Positions 8,331 to 19,767 of a stretch of DNA of 30,963 nucleotides are shown piece after piece (within the stretch, counting starts at the first letter, position 1; the number at the start of each line of letters is the position of its first letter). Below the pieces are notes generated by a model. The model was given only the letters and a program-made list of their open reading frames with translations. It did not search any database and had not been told where the DNA came from. This stretch comes from Welwitschia mirabilis (Eukaryota; Gnetophyta; Gnetopsida; Welwitschiales). The stretch spans positions 280,197,334-280,228,296 of the forward strand of contig JBOZIK010000001.1 of the NCBI GenBank assembly GCA_051453625.1, read 5' to 3'. The translations under genes and the position numbers were made by a program.

Positions 8331-10247
8331 GAGGTCACGCTAGAGGAAATGCTAAAACTAGATGGACTAGAGTAAAAGCAACCAAAGTACTTGCAACATG
8401 TTGGAGTTAAAGAAGGCGAGTGAGAAAGGTAGTGATTTAACTTTGGAGGGGAATAAACTTAAGGCAACTTTATGCTTGAACCTTGATTTGGAAGTGTGAT
8501 ACATACAAGGTGGATGCTTGATGTCCCAAGGACGGCCTGTGTAGTCACTATCATTAACATTCCTTAAGTTCTTTTTATGGCTACATTATTTTGAGAAGGG
8601 CCAAAAGATATAGAGATTTCGACACTCTCCTATGGGTAAGTTGGTGCGGCGACACATACATTAGGTGCTTAAAAGGGAGCTAACTGCTAAAAGTACTTGG
8701 GTAAACTCTAGTAAAGGACACTTCATGGGAGGTCCACATGGGTGAGTGCAAATAATGCTTCAATCTTGTGGATGCTCTCCATCTTGGAAACAATGGGATC
8801 TATAAGAAGGATATGGCATTGCTCCATGTTTACATAAATGTACTTGGAGAGCTATGAAGTAAAATACTAAAATCTTACTGTAGTTCCTCTTGTGCATGTA
8901 TCCAATAAAGGTGATAGTTGACCTAGAGAGGGAGCTTAGCAATGTAACTATAGAATAGCTACCAACTAATAATTGGCATTGCTAGTGACCAAATGTCCTT
9001 CTGTATGGATGAGGAAACATTTCTCTTTTCTGGATTTCATCTACAAAGACATATTGGACTCGATTACCTTGCTACATTGGTTGAAGGATGACATTGCTAA
9101 TACTGCTAAAATCTACCCATGCAAAGGCTACAAGATTTGGACTTCGGCCAACCTCCTTGGTTCTTATAAAGTGGCCAAGGAAAACATTGGGAATGGAAGG
9201 TAGGAAGTTTGGATAGGAAGGAGTTATCAACCCTTTATGCAACTGTAATGAGTCATAGACACTTGTTCATGCCCTTAAGCAAGAAGAATTCTCTTTACAA
9301 TAGCAAATGAAGTTCCCCACCAAAGCACAACAGGGTGAGCCCTTCATGGGAAGATAAGCAATCATCCAAGATGAGAAAGTTGAATACGCATAGGATGGGT
9401 AGTAAGGCATGCCACCTTAGAGGAAGTATTGTTGTGTCAGAATTTTGGGCATCTATTTTGTTGTCTACAGATACTAGGAAAGTGAGGCCTTAGAAGTAAC
9501 AGTTTGAACGAATCATGCAAGCTCAATTTTTGAAGTTTAGGTTGAAAACTCCATCTTCAAGTAGAAACTTTCAGTTTTTTCCCCTTCTTTTGGAAGAACA
9601 GTGTATAATATATTTTTGAAAAGAGGATCACCATTTCCGTTTAGGACCCATCGCTTTCTTCCTACATGTTACACGAAAAAGGGGGGAAAAAGGAAAGAGA
9701 CAAGAAGAAGAGGAAGAGGAAAAGAAGAGGAGGATGAATGTGAAGGGTGATAGCAGAGGCTAAATAGAGCTAGTGCTTGGGCCGAGAGTGGCGATCGAGA
9801 CTTATGTTTTCTAGAGGTTTAATTAACTTGAGGGGCAAGGCATGCCAACGCAGAAAATGAGGGTGTAAAAATAGTTTATATAAAGTGGGAAGAGCCTAGA
9901 TTACTAGGGTTGACTGGAGAGAAATTAATTTAAGCAAATCAAATCCTAGAGACCAAGGTTAACCTAATGAAAGACGGTTTCAAGGAAGCAAGATTGAGTT
10001 AACAAGTGCTTGACTATGAAAATAAAAAATCATTGATGGGTCGACTCCCTAAGTTGATTAATCACCAAGGAGAATTGGCCACCCTAAGGGGATTATCCAC
10101 TCTCAAGAGACCAACCATCTCATTCTCAAGAGACCAACCATCTCAAGGGGGCTAACCACCATAATGCTTTGCATTTGCTCAACATGACGTGCCTTTGACA
10201 TGCCTTTATCACTCTCCCTTGCCGTGTGTATGCATTGCTCAAATTTT
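8331..10247. other. Unrecognised degenerate repeat DNA
   Basis: No convincing coding similarity. A 76-codon plus-strand ORF at 8973-9203 has no motif I trust. A long purine-rich tract lies at 9675-9734. A few GTCGAC-like words and a duplicated 'CTCAAGAGACCAACCATCTC' (about 10095-10145) hint at further LTR debris. Confidence 0.45.
9675..9734. repeat. 60-bp purine tract
   Basis: Nearly all A/G (one C near 9701 and one T at about 9731), with G6 and A5 runs and GAA/GAG repeats. Such tracts can form triplex DNA or nucleosome-poor sites. It could also be an expanded polypurine tract, but no LTR start follows. Confidence 0.6.
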
Positions 10248-11415
10248 TCCATCCTTGTTCATGGCCTAGAAGTTGTACAATTTATTATAGTGTGATTAGT
10301 CAAACTAAAGAAATTAAGAGGATAGTTACTGAGGGGTATTGCCGTTTGAGTAATCTGTGTTTGCTATATGCCCTTTGAACCAATCGAGGTATAAAGGACT
10401 TGCAAATGATCCTTGGTTACCACTCATCACACAAAATTGCTGAATGGGGCTATTGTTACATTTTGAGAGGAGGATGCACATATGTGAGAAGGCAAATAGA
10501 GCAACAACAAGAACAATGTGAAAGAGAAAACATGCACGAGGTAATTACTAATCTCCGAGGGAAGAGCACTCAAGCATAAGAGGTGATAGACAACCTTTGA
10601 TAAGAGAACACTTAGGCACTAGAAGAAATGTGTGTGAGTATTATTAAGGAGCAATTGGCATTTGAGGAACTACATACACGTTCAATGGAGGAAATGTAAA
10701 AGATGAGGGCAACAATGAATATGGTAGTATAGAGCATCTTAGAGCTATATCTTCTGGTGAAGACATGAGACTGGCCATCCTTTGGGGTATAATGCTCCAC
10801 CTTCACTCAATATGGTACACCTTTGGCCTGCTTCCATCACCCTCTACCCTTCTTTAGGCACCCATTACTATGATTCCGTCCATCACCTTCCATGGCCTAG
10901 AATTAATAGTATAAGGTATAAGACTAGATTGTTACGGTGTTATTAGCTAGACTAAACGTAGTTAGAGAGGGTTGATACTATGGGACATTGCCATTTCAGT
11001 AACTAGTGTCTATTGTAACCCCTTTGATGCAATCCACGTATAAATGACTTTTTGTTGACCCTTCAACATTGCATGCAAGTGTTGAATTGAGCTATTGTTA
11101 CGCAGTAAGGGTGGTTTGCACATACATAACAAAGCAAATATAATGACAATAAGAACAAGGTGAAATGGAGAACATGTCAGAGGTGACTAACAATCTCTAA
11201 CGAGATAGCACTTGGACATAGGAGGTGATTAACAACTTTTAAGAAGAAAGCACCAAAGCACTGGAAGAGATGCATGCGAGGACTATAGAGAGCTAACGGG
11301 CACTAGAGGAACTATGTATGCAATGGCTAGAGGAAATGAAGAATATGAGGGCTATGATGGGCATTGTTCTATAGAGCATCTTTAAGCTCCATATGTTGGT
11401 TACAGACATGAGAAG
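10248..11415 (+). repeat. Two diverged direct repeats of about 530 bp
   Basis: About 10248-10772 and 10884-11415 align along their length with an offset of about 631-643 bp. Shared blocks include CATGGCCTAGAA, GGGAYATTGCCRTTT, GCTATTGTTACG/A, GAACAATGTGA/GAACAAGGTGA, GAACATG, AGGTGATAG/ATTAACAAC, ATAGAGCATCTT and GACATGAGA. Both carry the same gag-like reading frame. Confidence 0.65.
10499..11400 (+). pseudogene. Duplicated gag-like coiled-coil coding segment
   Basis: In copy 1 (10499-10695) one frame, with stops, reads EQQQEQCERENMHEVITNL, then EVIDNL, ALEEM, KEQLAFEELHTRSMEEM. In copy 2 (about 11130-11350) the same frame gives EQGEMENMSEVTNNL, EVINNF, ALEEMHARTIE, RALEELCMQWLEEMKNMRA. The acidic, Leu/Glu/Met-rich pattern suits an N-terminal coiled coil of a plant gypsy-type gag, and a gag-domain-like remnant follows at 12456-12650. 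Since the frame is the same in both copies, the segment was probably coding when it duplicated. Alternative: another TE protein. Confidence 0.4.
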
Positions 11416-11663
11416 CAAAAGCTAGAATCCTAGAACAACAAGGAGAGGGAAAGGACTTTGCTTGTTGTTGGTAATCTCTCTGAACATCTTTGGAACTACA
11501 AGCTTCTTGTGTTTGATGGACCCGAGGATTGAAAGCCTGAACAACGACAAGCAGGAAGGAACATAGTTTGCTATTGCTAATTTATGTGGATATGTTTGGA
11601 ACTACATGCTCCTTGCTTTTCATGGACACTTGGGAAAGTGTGCCATTGCCAAGGGCTAACTCC

Positions 11664-12404
11664 NNNNNNNNNNNNNNNNNNNNNNNNNNNNNNNNNNNNN
11701 NNNNNNNNNNNNNNNNNNNNNNNNNNNNNNNNNNNNNNNNNNNNNNNNNNNNNNNNNNNNNNNNNNNNNNNNNNNNNNNNNNNNNNNNNNNNNNNNNNNN
11801 NNNNNNNNNNNNNNNNNNNNNNNNNNNNNNNNNNNNNNNNNNNNNNNNNNNNNNNNNNNNNNNNNNNNNNNNNNNNNNNNNNNNNNNNNNNNNNNNNNNN
11901 NNNNNNNNNNNNNNNNNNNNNNNNNNNNNNNNNNNNNNNNNNNNNNNNNNNNNNNNNNNNNNNNNNNNNNNNNNNNNNNNNNNNNNNNNNNNNNNNNNNN
12001 NNNNNNNNNNNNNNNNNNNNNNNNNNNNNNNNNNNNNNNNNNNNNNNNNNNNNNNNNNNNNNNNNNNNNNNNNNNNNNNNNNNNNNNNNNNNNNNNNNNN
12101 NNNNNNNNNNNNNNNNNNNNNNNNNNNNNNNNNNNNNNNNNNNNNNNNNNNNNNNNNNNNNNNNNNNNNNNNNNNNNNNNNNNNNNNNNNNNNNNNNNNN
12201 NNNNNNNNNNNNNNNNNNNNNNNNNNNNNNNNNNNNNNNNNNNNNNNNNNNNNNNNNNNNNNNNNNNNNNNNNNNNNNNNNNNNNNNNNNNNNNNNNNNN
12301 NNNNNNNNNNNNNNNNNNNNNNNNNNNNNNNNNNNNNNNNNNNNNNNNNNNNNNNNNNNNNNNNNNNNNNNNNNNNNNNNNNNNNNNNNNNNNNNNNNNN
12401 NNNN
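11664..12404. other. Assembly gap (741 N)
   Basis: Unknown bases. ORFs drawn across it have no meaning. Confidence 0.99.
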
Positions 12405-12455
12405 ACTCCATCATGTCAAGGACTAATTCAAGATTCAAGGCATTTGAGGGATAGA

Positions 12456-12650
12456 CTAACTAAAGTTTGCCACCTTGTATCTCAACTCCGATATAGATGA
12501 ATGGTGGAGAGAATTATCATGAGATCTTTTTATGTAACCCTACACCAAGCAGGACTTCAGAGATGCCTTCTGGAAGAGGTTCATTTTGGGCTTCTTCATA
12601 GTGGATCATATCCAAACCAGTTTATACAAATACATATATAATGTTAGGAC
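12456..12650 (+). pseudogene. Ty3/gypsy-like gag domain remnant
   Basis: Across two frames this reads KVCHLVSQLRYR, then EWWRELS, then (after stops) QDFRDAFWKRFILGFFIVDH and TSLYKY. Plant gypsy gag proteins (retrotransposon gag family) show exactly this order: K-V-x-x-A-x-x-x-L then W-W then F-R-x-A-F-x-x-R-F-x-P. At least one frame change and two stops disrupt it. It probably belongs with the coiled-coil segment upstream, with the gap between. No zinc knuckle or protease is visible afterwards. Confidence 0.45.
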
Positions 12651-12667
12651 ATATTGTAAATGACATG

Positions 12668-12872
12668 TGGAGTAAAAATACACTGAGACAAGCCAACAAA
12701 TTAGTAGTTGTCATGAATTTAGGATCCCACATGGCTCTTTGTTAATTCTATATGCAAGTCTTCCTTTTGTGTAAGAATACATTGAGAGAGGCCAACAAAT
12801 ATTTGCTGTCATGAGCTTATTTAGGATCCCAAATGGCTTTTTGTTAATTCTATATGCAAGTCTTCCTTTGGT
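12668..12872. repeat. 102-bp tandem duplication
   Basis: Two adjacent units (about 12668-12768 and 12769-12872) share GCCAACAAAT, GTCATGA, TTAGGATCCC, ATGGCT and the exact 20-mer GTTAATTCTATATGCAAGTC. No coding sense is visible. Confidence 0.75.
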
Positions 12873-13091
12873 GTATAGGAAGCTCTAGCTCTAGTGGACT
12901 CTAGAGGAGCCCATAGTTTTCTCTCTCCTAACTTGTTTTGAGAGATCAACCATCCCACAAAACCAATTCCTTAATCTAGGGTTAAGTTGGTGAATGATGA
13001 TAGGTCATGCATAAATTGCTAATGCAAGGCTAATTTTAGGATACCAAATCTTGAGTTCATGGAGGTCTTTATCATGGAACTTAACAACTAA
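12873..13091. other. Unrecognised DNA before a gap
   Basis: No coding or repeat signal that I can name. Confidence 0.5.
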
Positions 13092-13847
13092 NNNNNNNNN
13101 NNNNNNNNNNNNNNNNNNNNNNNNNNNNNNNNNNNNNNNNNNNNNNNNNNNNNNNNNNNNNNNNNNNNNNNNNNNNNNNNNNNNNNNNNNNNNNNNNNNN
13201 NNNNNNNNNNNNNNNNNNNNNNNNNNNNNNNNNNNNNNNNNNNNNNNNNNNNNNNNNNNNNNNNNNNNNNNNNNNNNNNNNNNNNNNNNNNNNNNNNNNN
13301 NNNNNNNNNNNNNNNNNNNNNNNNNNNNNNNNNNNNNNNNNNNNNNNNNNNNNNNNNNNNNNNNNNNNNNNNNNNNNNNNNNNNNNNNNNNNNNNNNNNN
13401 NNNNNNNNNNNNNNNNNNNNNNNNNNNNNNNNNNNNNNNNNNNNNNNNNNNNNNNNNNNNNNNNNNNNNNNNNNNNNNNNNNNNNNNNNNNNNNNNNNNN
13501 NNNNNNNNNNNNNNNNNNNNNNNNNNNNNNNNNNNNNNNNNNNNNNNNNNNNNNNNNNNNNNNNNNNNNNNNNNNNNNNNNNNNNNNNNNNNNNNNNNNN
13601 NNNNNNNNNNNNNNNNNNNNNNNNNNNNNNNNNNNNNNNNNNNNNNNNNNNNNNNNNNNNNNNNNNNNNNNNNNNNNNNNNNNNNNNNNNNNNNNNNNNN
13701 NNNNNNNNNNNNNNNNNNNNNNNNNNNNNNNNNNNNNNNNNNNNNNNNNNNNNNNNNNNNNNNNNNNNNNNNNNNNNNNNNNNNNNNNNNNNNNNNNNNN
13801 NNNNNNNNNNNNNNNNNNNNNNNNNNNNNNNNNNNNNNNNNNNNNNN
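13092..13847. other. Assembly gap (756 N)
   Basis: Unknown bases just left of the LTR nest. It hides the flank of LTR A. Confidence 0.99.
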
Positions 13848-13954
13848 TAGTACTATTGCTAAAAATAAGTGCGATGGAGGCAACAAGGAAAGCATTGTGA
13901 TTTCCCATAAAGTTGTCAATTTTTATTTGGTATTTAAGGAATCTAAGGGTCTCC

Positions 13955-13988
13955 TGTTAGACTTTATTTTGTCAATTGATGTTAAAGT
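13955..13988 (+). repeat. LTR A, first 34 bases
   Basis: Matches the first 34 bases of LTR C (30553-30586) with a few substitutions, then is interrupted by the minus-strand element at 13989. No polypurine tract precedes it, which fits a 5' LTR. Confidence 0.6.
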
Positions 13989-14877
13989 TGAAACCCTTGG
14001 GGGTGAATGGGTTTTTAACAATTTATGTAAATAAAATTAATTTACTTTGCATGTAAAGTTTAGTAGCAAGTAAAACCAATGCAAAGAAGAAAAGACCAGC
14101 ACACAAAGATTTTATAATGGTTCGACTATCAACCTAATCCACTCTTCAGGGAGAATTAAATGGTACTTCTTCCCTGGTTCCCTTTAATCTCTTCAAATGA
14201 TGATTTTTCTCACTGTTCATCAATCTTCTACAATAGTGATGATTTCTAGCTTATTATCAACCTTCTACAGCAAAGAGTCTTTTCTTGGCCTAGACTCAAC
14301 CACACTAGTAGTCAAGAGCAGAAATGGAAGTGCCTCAAGCATAGATATCATAAAGTGTTTGCAGTAGAAAAATAGAGCAATTTTGGATTTTCAAGAGATA
14401 GCATACACAATGTAGATTTTCTATATGTAAGATCATTACCAATAAATGATGGGCTTCCTTCCTTTTGTAGAGAATACACACCAGATAGCTATTAGAAAAC
14501 TTGAGCTTGTCATTTCCAAGAATCTTGAAGTTAAACTCCACACCTGTTAACATATTAAAATCCCATACAAATCGTTTGTGAGGAGTGGGGATGTCTAGGC
14601 TACCCGAGTGGGGATGTCCACACTTGTTAATAGATCAAGGTCCCATACAAATCATTTGTGGTGCCTTTTGAGTGGAGGCATCCGGGGTCTTGTAGAGCTT
14701 GAAGTACATCACTACAACATAGGGACCTCTGACATGAAAACTAAGGATGTTTGGATAAATCATCTAATAATCAACCTTTAGAAGGTGGTGAGTACAAATC
14801 ACGTGCAAACCACATAAACTTATCAACTTGGGCTTAAACTTATCAACTGAGCATCATTGAAATTTATACTTGCTACA
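13989..14877 (-). repeat. 3' LTR of the minus-strand copia element
   Basis: 889 bp. Read on the minus strand it begins TGTAGCAAG and ends GGGTTTCA. It aligns along its length with 21710-22930 apart from a 332-bp internal deletion at 14541-14548. It contains paired GGGGATGTC boxes at about 14582-14622. Confidence 0.75.
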
Positions 14878-14878
14878 A

Positions 14879-14890
14879 TCTCCTCCTTTT
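14879..14890 (-). other. Polypurine tract of the minus-strand copia element
   Basis: Minus strand AAAAGGAGGAGA, one base from the 3' LTR start (TGTAG, ending at 14877). It is in the correct place and orientation. Confidence 0.7.
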
Positions 14891-15413
14891 CAATGATGAT
14901 AAACCTAACTCCTTGATCTTGCAATCTTGAAAGACAAACTCCCCTTGAAATTGATTTCCGCTCCTCTTGAACCTGATCTCCCTTTCAAAAGTATTCCAGG
15001 GAGCTAAAGATGGTTTGGAGTTTCTGACTCTCCATAGGTCTCCCATGAAATCTAGAAGATGATGTCTTCAAGTGTCTTCAGTGTCTTCAAGTCACTTTAA
15101 TATTTTCTCCTCCTTTTGGCATCATTTAACCTACACGTACTAACTTAACAAATACCTGTGGGAAGCATATGTTGAAAGTGATTAAAAAAATATGTGAGGA
15201 CATTTGAGATGAATATATTTAAAAGTAACATGAAACTATATTAAGCACATCAACACTATTGATTACATATCGACCATATTTTGACATACACAGTGAGTAT
15301 AAGCATAAGATGGACAGACAGACAAGCTAAAACACAAGACACACAAACTAGACCAAATGACATGCAGAGTGACATGAGATCATGAAGGAAAACATAGATA
15401 TAAGGCTAGATAA
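14891..15413 (-). other. 3' untranslated part of the minus-strand copia element
   Basis: Between the third ORF stop and the polypurine tract. No coding sense seen. Confidence 0.5.
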
Positions 15414-16439
15414 TTAATCAAAGTCATCCACATTGCAATTGCTTTCACTGCTGCAGAATGTTGAAGCACCCTCGAAACCAAACTCTATAGGGGCTGCTTG
15501 ATCTTTAAAATCTAAGAAGAAATCCTCTTTAACCATTTTTCAATAGAAGATGAGCCATGAGAAGATTCCCTAGACCTTATGCGCTTGAAATGCCTTGTTA
15601 GAGGAGAAGATGGAGGTGGAGGGTTTGAGTCATTCACAATTTTGATGTGAACCAGGGAGTCTCATCAAATGGTTTGTGTAGCTTGAGAATTTCATCCTTG
15701 ACTTTTGGTAATGTTGCCTACCTTTGACACATCTTTGTAATAAAACCACTATAGGAAAGGGCTGCTAATCCCCTTGAAGTGTAGGATGCCATATTTTCTA
15801 GAATCAATTGCGGTAAATTTATCTTGATATTTTTTGCATATCAATACATGAGATATGCACACAATGGAGATCCTTCACCCGTATGTCCAAGTTTCAAAAT
15901 GAGATTGCTTGAAATAATCCTAAATAGTACCCTATAAACTATTCAGAAAAGCCTTGCTGGAATAGCTTTTGTCCAAGCCTTATGTTCTTCACAGATTACA
16001 TCCACAAGTCCTTCCCTTGGAACTAGACTGTTAAGAACCAAAACTGAAGATACATGTATGTAATTTTCTCCTTGTAACCAAAAACTAATAGCGCAAGAAA
16101 TCATCTCTAGATTATTTCAATGTCAATGCGATACAACTTTGAAAGAAAATGATTTTGTTGGAACTCCAAAGATTCATTACAGTAAAACATTTGAACAAGA
16201 TTGACCATTGCATGCGTATGAGTGTTTAGAATATAAGTCTAGTTGAGTTCTTCTAACCTTGGAAAAATATTAAAGTAATGCTTGAAAGATTCATGAATGT
16301 TCACCCTTTCTAATGTGAGAGGCTTTTTGTTGAAGCTTTAAGTCCACATGGTCTTGGCTCTTGGAGAAACAAACACTGGTTCAGCTTCTTCATCTTTTTC
16401 GTAGTCTTTCCTTGAAATTGTAATCTTGGCCCTTGGCAT
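15414..16439 (-). pseudogene. Third ORF of the minus-strand copia element, decayed
   Basis: It starts at 16439 with MPRAKITISRK, matching MIRTKIGISRK at 24548. Stops and frame changes follow soon after. Later segments keep the family order: NSLVPREGLVDVICEEHKAW, then SLCAYLMY, then INLPQLILENM, matching PLCAYILF and INLCKFSMFYI of the copy at 24548-25557. Next comes a basic patch, RHFKRIRSRE, and a Ser/acidic tail, SSESNCNVDDFD, ending in TAA at 15414. I take it to be of the plant-specific 'putative plant transposon protein' type found in LTR elements; its role is unknown. AG lies two bases before the ATG after a pyrimidine-rich run. An in-frame upstream ATG exists 24 codons earlier. Confidence 0.55.
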
Positions 16440-16589
16440 GACTAAATAAGAAACAGAGACAAAGTATTCTTGAGGAGGAAAGAAATAAAGATTGAGAGTA
16501 GAGAAACTCATTTCTGATACTACAAACTGACTTTGGCATAATGAGGGAGAGAAGGGGGAACATCCTCTTTATAATTTGAGGTTTCCTCC

Positions 16590-16745
16590 CTTTTAAAAAG
16601 TCTTATTTTCAAACGAACATTTACCAGTATCATGAACATCTAGGCTTCTAGAGGGCAAATGTCTGCATTACATTCGGCTCTTTTATATCGAAAGAGATAA
16701 TCATAGGCCTAGGAACGTCTAAAGTGTTGGGAGTACAGACATCTG
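16590..16745 (-). repeat. GACGTC-type boxes before the third ORF
   Basis: Minus strand words GTACAGATGTCTGTAC (a palindrome), TAGACGTTCC, CAGACATTTGCC and TAGATGTTC lie within about 150 bp, between the end of pol and the third ORF. They resemble the GGGGAYGTCC boxes in this element's LTRs. Confidence 0.45.
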
Positions 16746-17049
16746 TACCCATGGAAGCTCAAAAAGAACAAATAAATGGAAAGAATAAGCTAGAGATGGG
16801 ATAAAACGTTAGAAAGATGAAATGCCATGAGTTCTTCAATTAATGAGAGATTAAAATTTGAGGCCTTATGAGATATACATAGGAAGAAATATTATGCCAT
16901 TCATATGATCACGATATAGAGATCAAGAGCAAGAGTGAAACTTAAGAGATGAATGAAAAAGCTAATTCTACGACAAAGACCATGCTCACTTGCATTTAAA
17001 AACTTGATCATATATGTACTAATGCTATAATTATCAATCTTTAGATCGT

Positions 17050-17565
17050 ACCTTAGTTGAGCATGTTCCTATGCCCAACTCTACTCTTAAGGCTTCAAAC
17101 CTTGCTTCTGATAGTGCCTTTGCAAACATGTTTGCAAGTTGTCTTTTAGTGATCATGTGTTCGAAACTGATCACACCTTGTTGAACTTGTTTTCTAATGA
17201 AATTGTGCCTTATGTCAATATGTTTTGTACAAAAATGTTGAACCGGTTCCTTGCAATGTTAATGGTGTTGGTATAATCACATAGCAATTGAGCCTTTTTT
17301 ATGTCCACTCCATACAGTATGTATCATCCATAGCAATTGTGTGCAAAATGATTCGACAAATACATATTCAGCCTTTGCGGTAGAGAAGGATGTGGAATTC
17401 TGTTTCTTGGAACCCCATGCTATGAGACAATTTCCTAGGAAAGAACATACACCGCTTGTACTGTTTCGATCATCTATGCGTTTGGCCCAATCTGCATCAC
17501 TATATCCAACTAGATCAAGTGAAGAATCTCGTGCAACCAAATGCCAAAATGACATGTATGCTTAA
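17050..17565 (-). pseudogene. Copia RNase H domain (minus-strand element)
   Basis: A 92-codon open stretch (17555-17277) reads LVGYSDADWA, then STSGVCSFLGNCLIAWGSKKQN, then STAKAEYVFVESFCTQLLW. These are the canonical copia RNase H motifs with the catalytic D of SDADW and E of AEY in place. After a break, the end motifs FIRKQVQQGVISFEHM and QLANMFAKAL continue to about 17050. This is the C-terminal end of the polyprotein, which degrades the RNA strand during reverse transcription. Confidence 0.75.
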
Positions 17566-18560
17566 GATATCTAAATATCCTTTTACATTAGTGATGTGGG
17601 ATTTTTTTGGGTTGGACTAGTATCTAGCACATATTTCTAGACTTAAGGCAATGTTAGGCCTATTTGAAGTTGGATATAGTAGATTACCAATCATACCTTT
17701 ATAAAGCCTTCGACCTAAGATCTATCAGGGTCATCTTTGGTAATTTTTATTGATATAGACATAGGTGTATTCACCTTCTTGGTTTTCTCAAGTTTATGTT
17801 TTGCAAGAAGTTCTTTAACATACTTTGATTGGCTTATAAATATTCTATGTGCAAGCTACTTAATTTTTAAACCTAAGAAAAAATTGAGTTCACAAAGCAT
17901 ACTCATCTCAAATTCTTTTTGCGCAGTCTTTGAAAATTCCAATGTCAGTTTTTCATTGTTGCTCCAAGTACAATATCATCAACATCAATTTGAATGATAA
18001 GGACATCATTACCGGAATTTTTGATGAACAAAGTAGGATCTATATTACCACATTTGAAGTCATGCTTTATTAAAAATTTAGTCAGCCTCTCGTACAAAGC
18101 TCCAGGGGCTTGCTTGAGTCCATATAAGGCTTTTTTTGAGTTTGAACACATGATTAGGATGGTAAGGATCAGTAAAACCTGGTGGTTGTTCAACAAACAC
18201 CTCATTTTCTATGTATCCATTGAGAAAAGCGCATCATTTTGATAAGGTAACAAGAGTCTAATAGATTCAAGCCTAGCCATAGGGGCATAGGTTTCTTCAT
18301 GGTCTATACCTTCCTTCTGAACGTAACCTTGTGTCACCAATGGGGCATTGTTTTGGATAATATACATGTTTCATCCAACTTTTTTTTTGTTTTAAAAAAA
18401 ACCTATTTAGTGCTAATGATATATTTACCTTTTGGACTTGGAACCAAGTCCTATACGCAATTTCTTTTGAATTGGATCAACTCCTTTTGCATTGCTACAA
18501 CCCAGTGCTTATGTTTTTCTACTTCAGCTGTTTCTTAGGTTCAGTGTGAGAAACAAAGGA
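17566..18560 (-). pseudogene. Copia reverse transcriptase (minus-strand element)
   Basis: Motifs run in order on the minus strand with several frame changes: CAFLNGYIENEVFVEQPPGF at about 18180-18240, LKQAPGALYERLTKFLIKHDF, NIDPTLFIKN, then QIDVDDIVLGAT (about 17950-17985) with the VDD catalytic pair. FEMSMLCELNFFLGLKIK, SQSKYVKELLAKHKLEK and VNTPMS follow. This order is diagnostic for copia reverse transcriptase. The first part (upstream of 18240) is heavily broken. The protein would copy element RNA to DNA in cytoplasmic particles, but this copy cannot be translated through. Confidence 0.75.
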
Positions 18561-18819
18561 AAAATGCACACAAACATTATTTATACCTCTTCTAGTATGT
18601 ATTCAAGATTCAAGGTCTTCTATAATCTAATCCACTGGATGATCTCTTCTAGTTTAGAGAGGCAGATTTGTGCATTTTTGTGGAGTAGCAATGTTAGGAT
18701 TTTCTTTGTCTTCATCCTCAAGGTCTTTACTTGAAGCATCTTGGCTGCTACTTTGACTACCATTAGTACAAGAAGGTATAACATCATCTTCTTCCTCTTG
18801 GACAAGCCCGCCTTCATTG

Positions 18820-19615
18820 TTAGTCTTCAAAACTTTTACATGTATAGTTCTTCAACTTATTAGATTTAGAATTAAAAACACTGTAAGCCTTACTTCTTGA
18901 AGAATAGCCATGAAATAAATCATGCATAACTTTAGGCTGAAATTTGCTTGGATCTTTGTCATTCAAAATAACACATTCGCTTCGGAAAACTTTTAGATAG
19001 TCTACCATAGGTTTCTTACCATTCCATAGCTCATACGAACTGCTTTGAGTACCAAATTTGAAGAAAACTACATTGGACATATAACAACCAGTGCTTACTA
19101 CTTCTGCCCATAACCATCTTGGAAGGTTGTAATCACCAAGCATTGTTCTTGCTATGTCTATTAGCACCTTGTTCTTTCTTTTTGCAACTCCATTTTGTTG
19201 TGGAGTCCTTGGGGCCGGAAACTGATGAAAAATGCCATAGTTATCACAAAAAGTAATAAAGCTTTCATTATGAAAGATACCTCCATGGTCTGATATAATT
19301 CTCTTTACTGCACACCCCTTTTCATTTTGGACTTGCTTACATAGTCTTCAAAACTTGTCCAAAGCATCAGATTTTGAGTATAGGAATTTAATCCAAGTAT
19401 CTCCTAAAATCATCAAGCACCACCATAAAAAATCTCTTGCCTCTAAGACTTCTTACCTTTGTAGGATCCACAAAATCTAAATGCAATGTAGTTAAGGGTA
19501 CTTTTGCGGAGATACCTCTTTTTGATTTGAATGATGACTTTGATATTTTCCCTGTTCGACAATCTTTACAAGATTCAAAATTTGTAAAATTTTGCTCTAA
19601 TAAGCTTCTTACCAA
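18820..19615 (-). pseudogene. Copia integrase (minus-strand element)
   Basis: The N-terminal part has the CKDC pair of the zinc-binding region followed by GKISKSSFKSK. Next is LHLDFVDPTKVRSLRGKRFF with the first catalytic D, then VVLDDF. After a frame change comes IISDHGGIFHNESF with the second catalytic D, then TPQQNGVAKRKN. Copia integrases usually have GVVERKN here, with E as the third catalytic residue. Here it is K (codon AAA), so the active site is lost. The C-terminal part continues open from 19167 to 18820 with LPRWLWAEV and SSYELWNGKKP. Confidence 0.78.
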
Positions 19616-19767
19616 TTGTTTTTAAGATATGGTTTTCATATTTTTGACATTGCAGTGCCCTACCCTTCTAAGCCCTAGCCTTTCTTCACTTTCTTAAGTG
19701 AGGCTGCACATTTTTGAATGACTTGATTTACCTCCAATAGAATATAGGTTTCTTGTTCTAGACACAA

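Noticed and set aside
8973-9203. Possible hAT transposase piece (LDFIYKDI then a lysine-rich stretch)
   Set aside because: Similarity is too weak, and neighbouring frames show no other hAT motif.
11568-14034. Several 260-327 codon ORFs on both strands
   Set aside because: They run across N gaps; the X residues carry no information.
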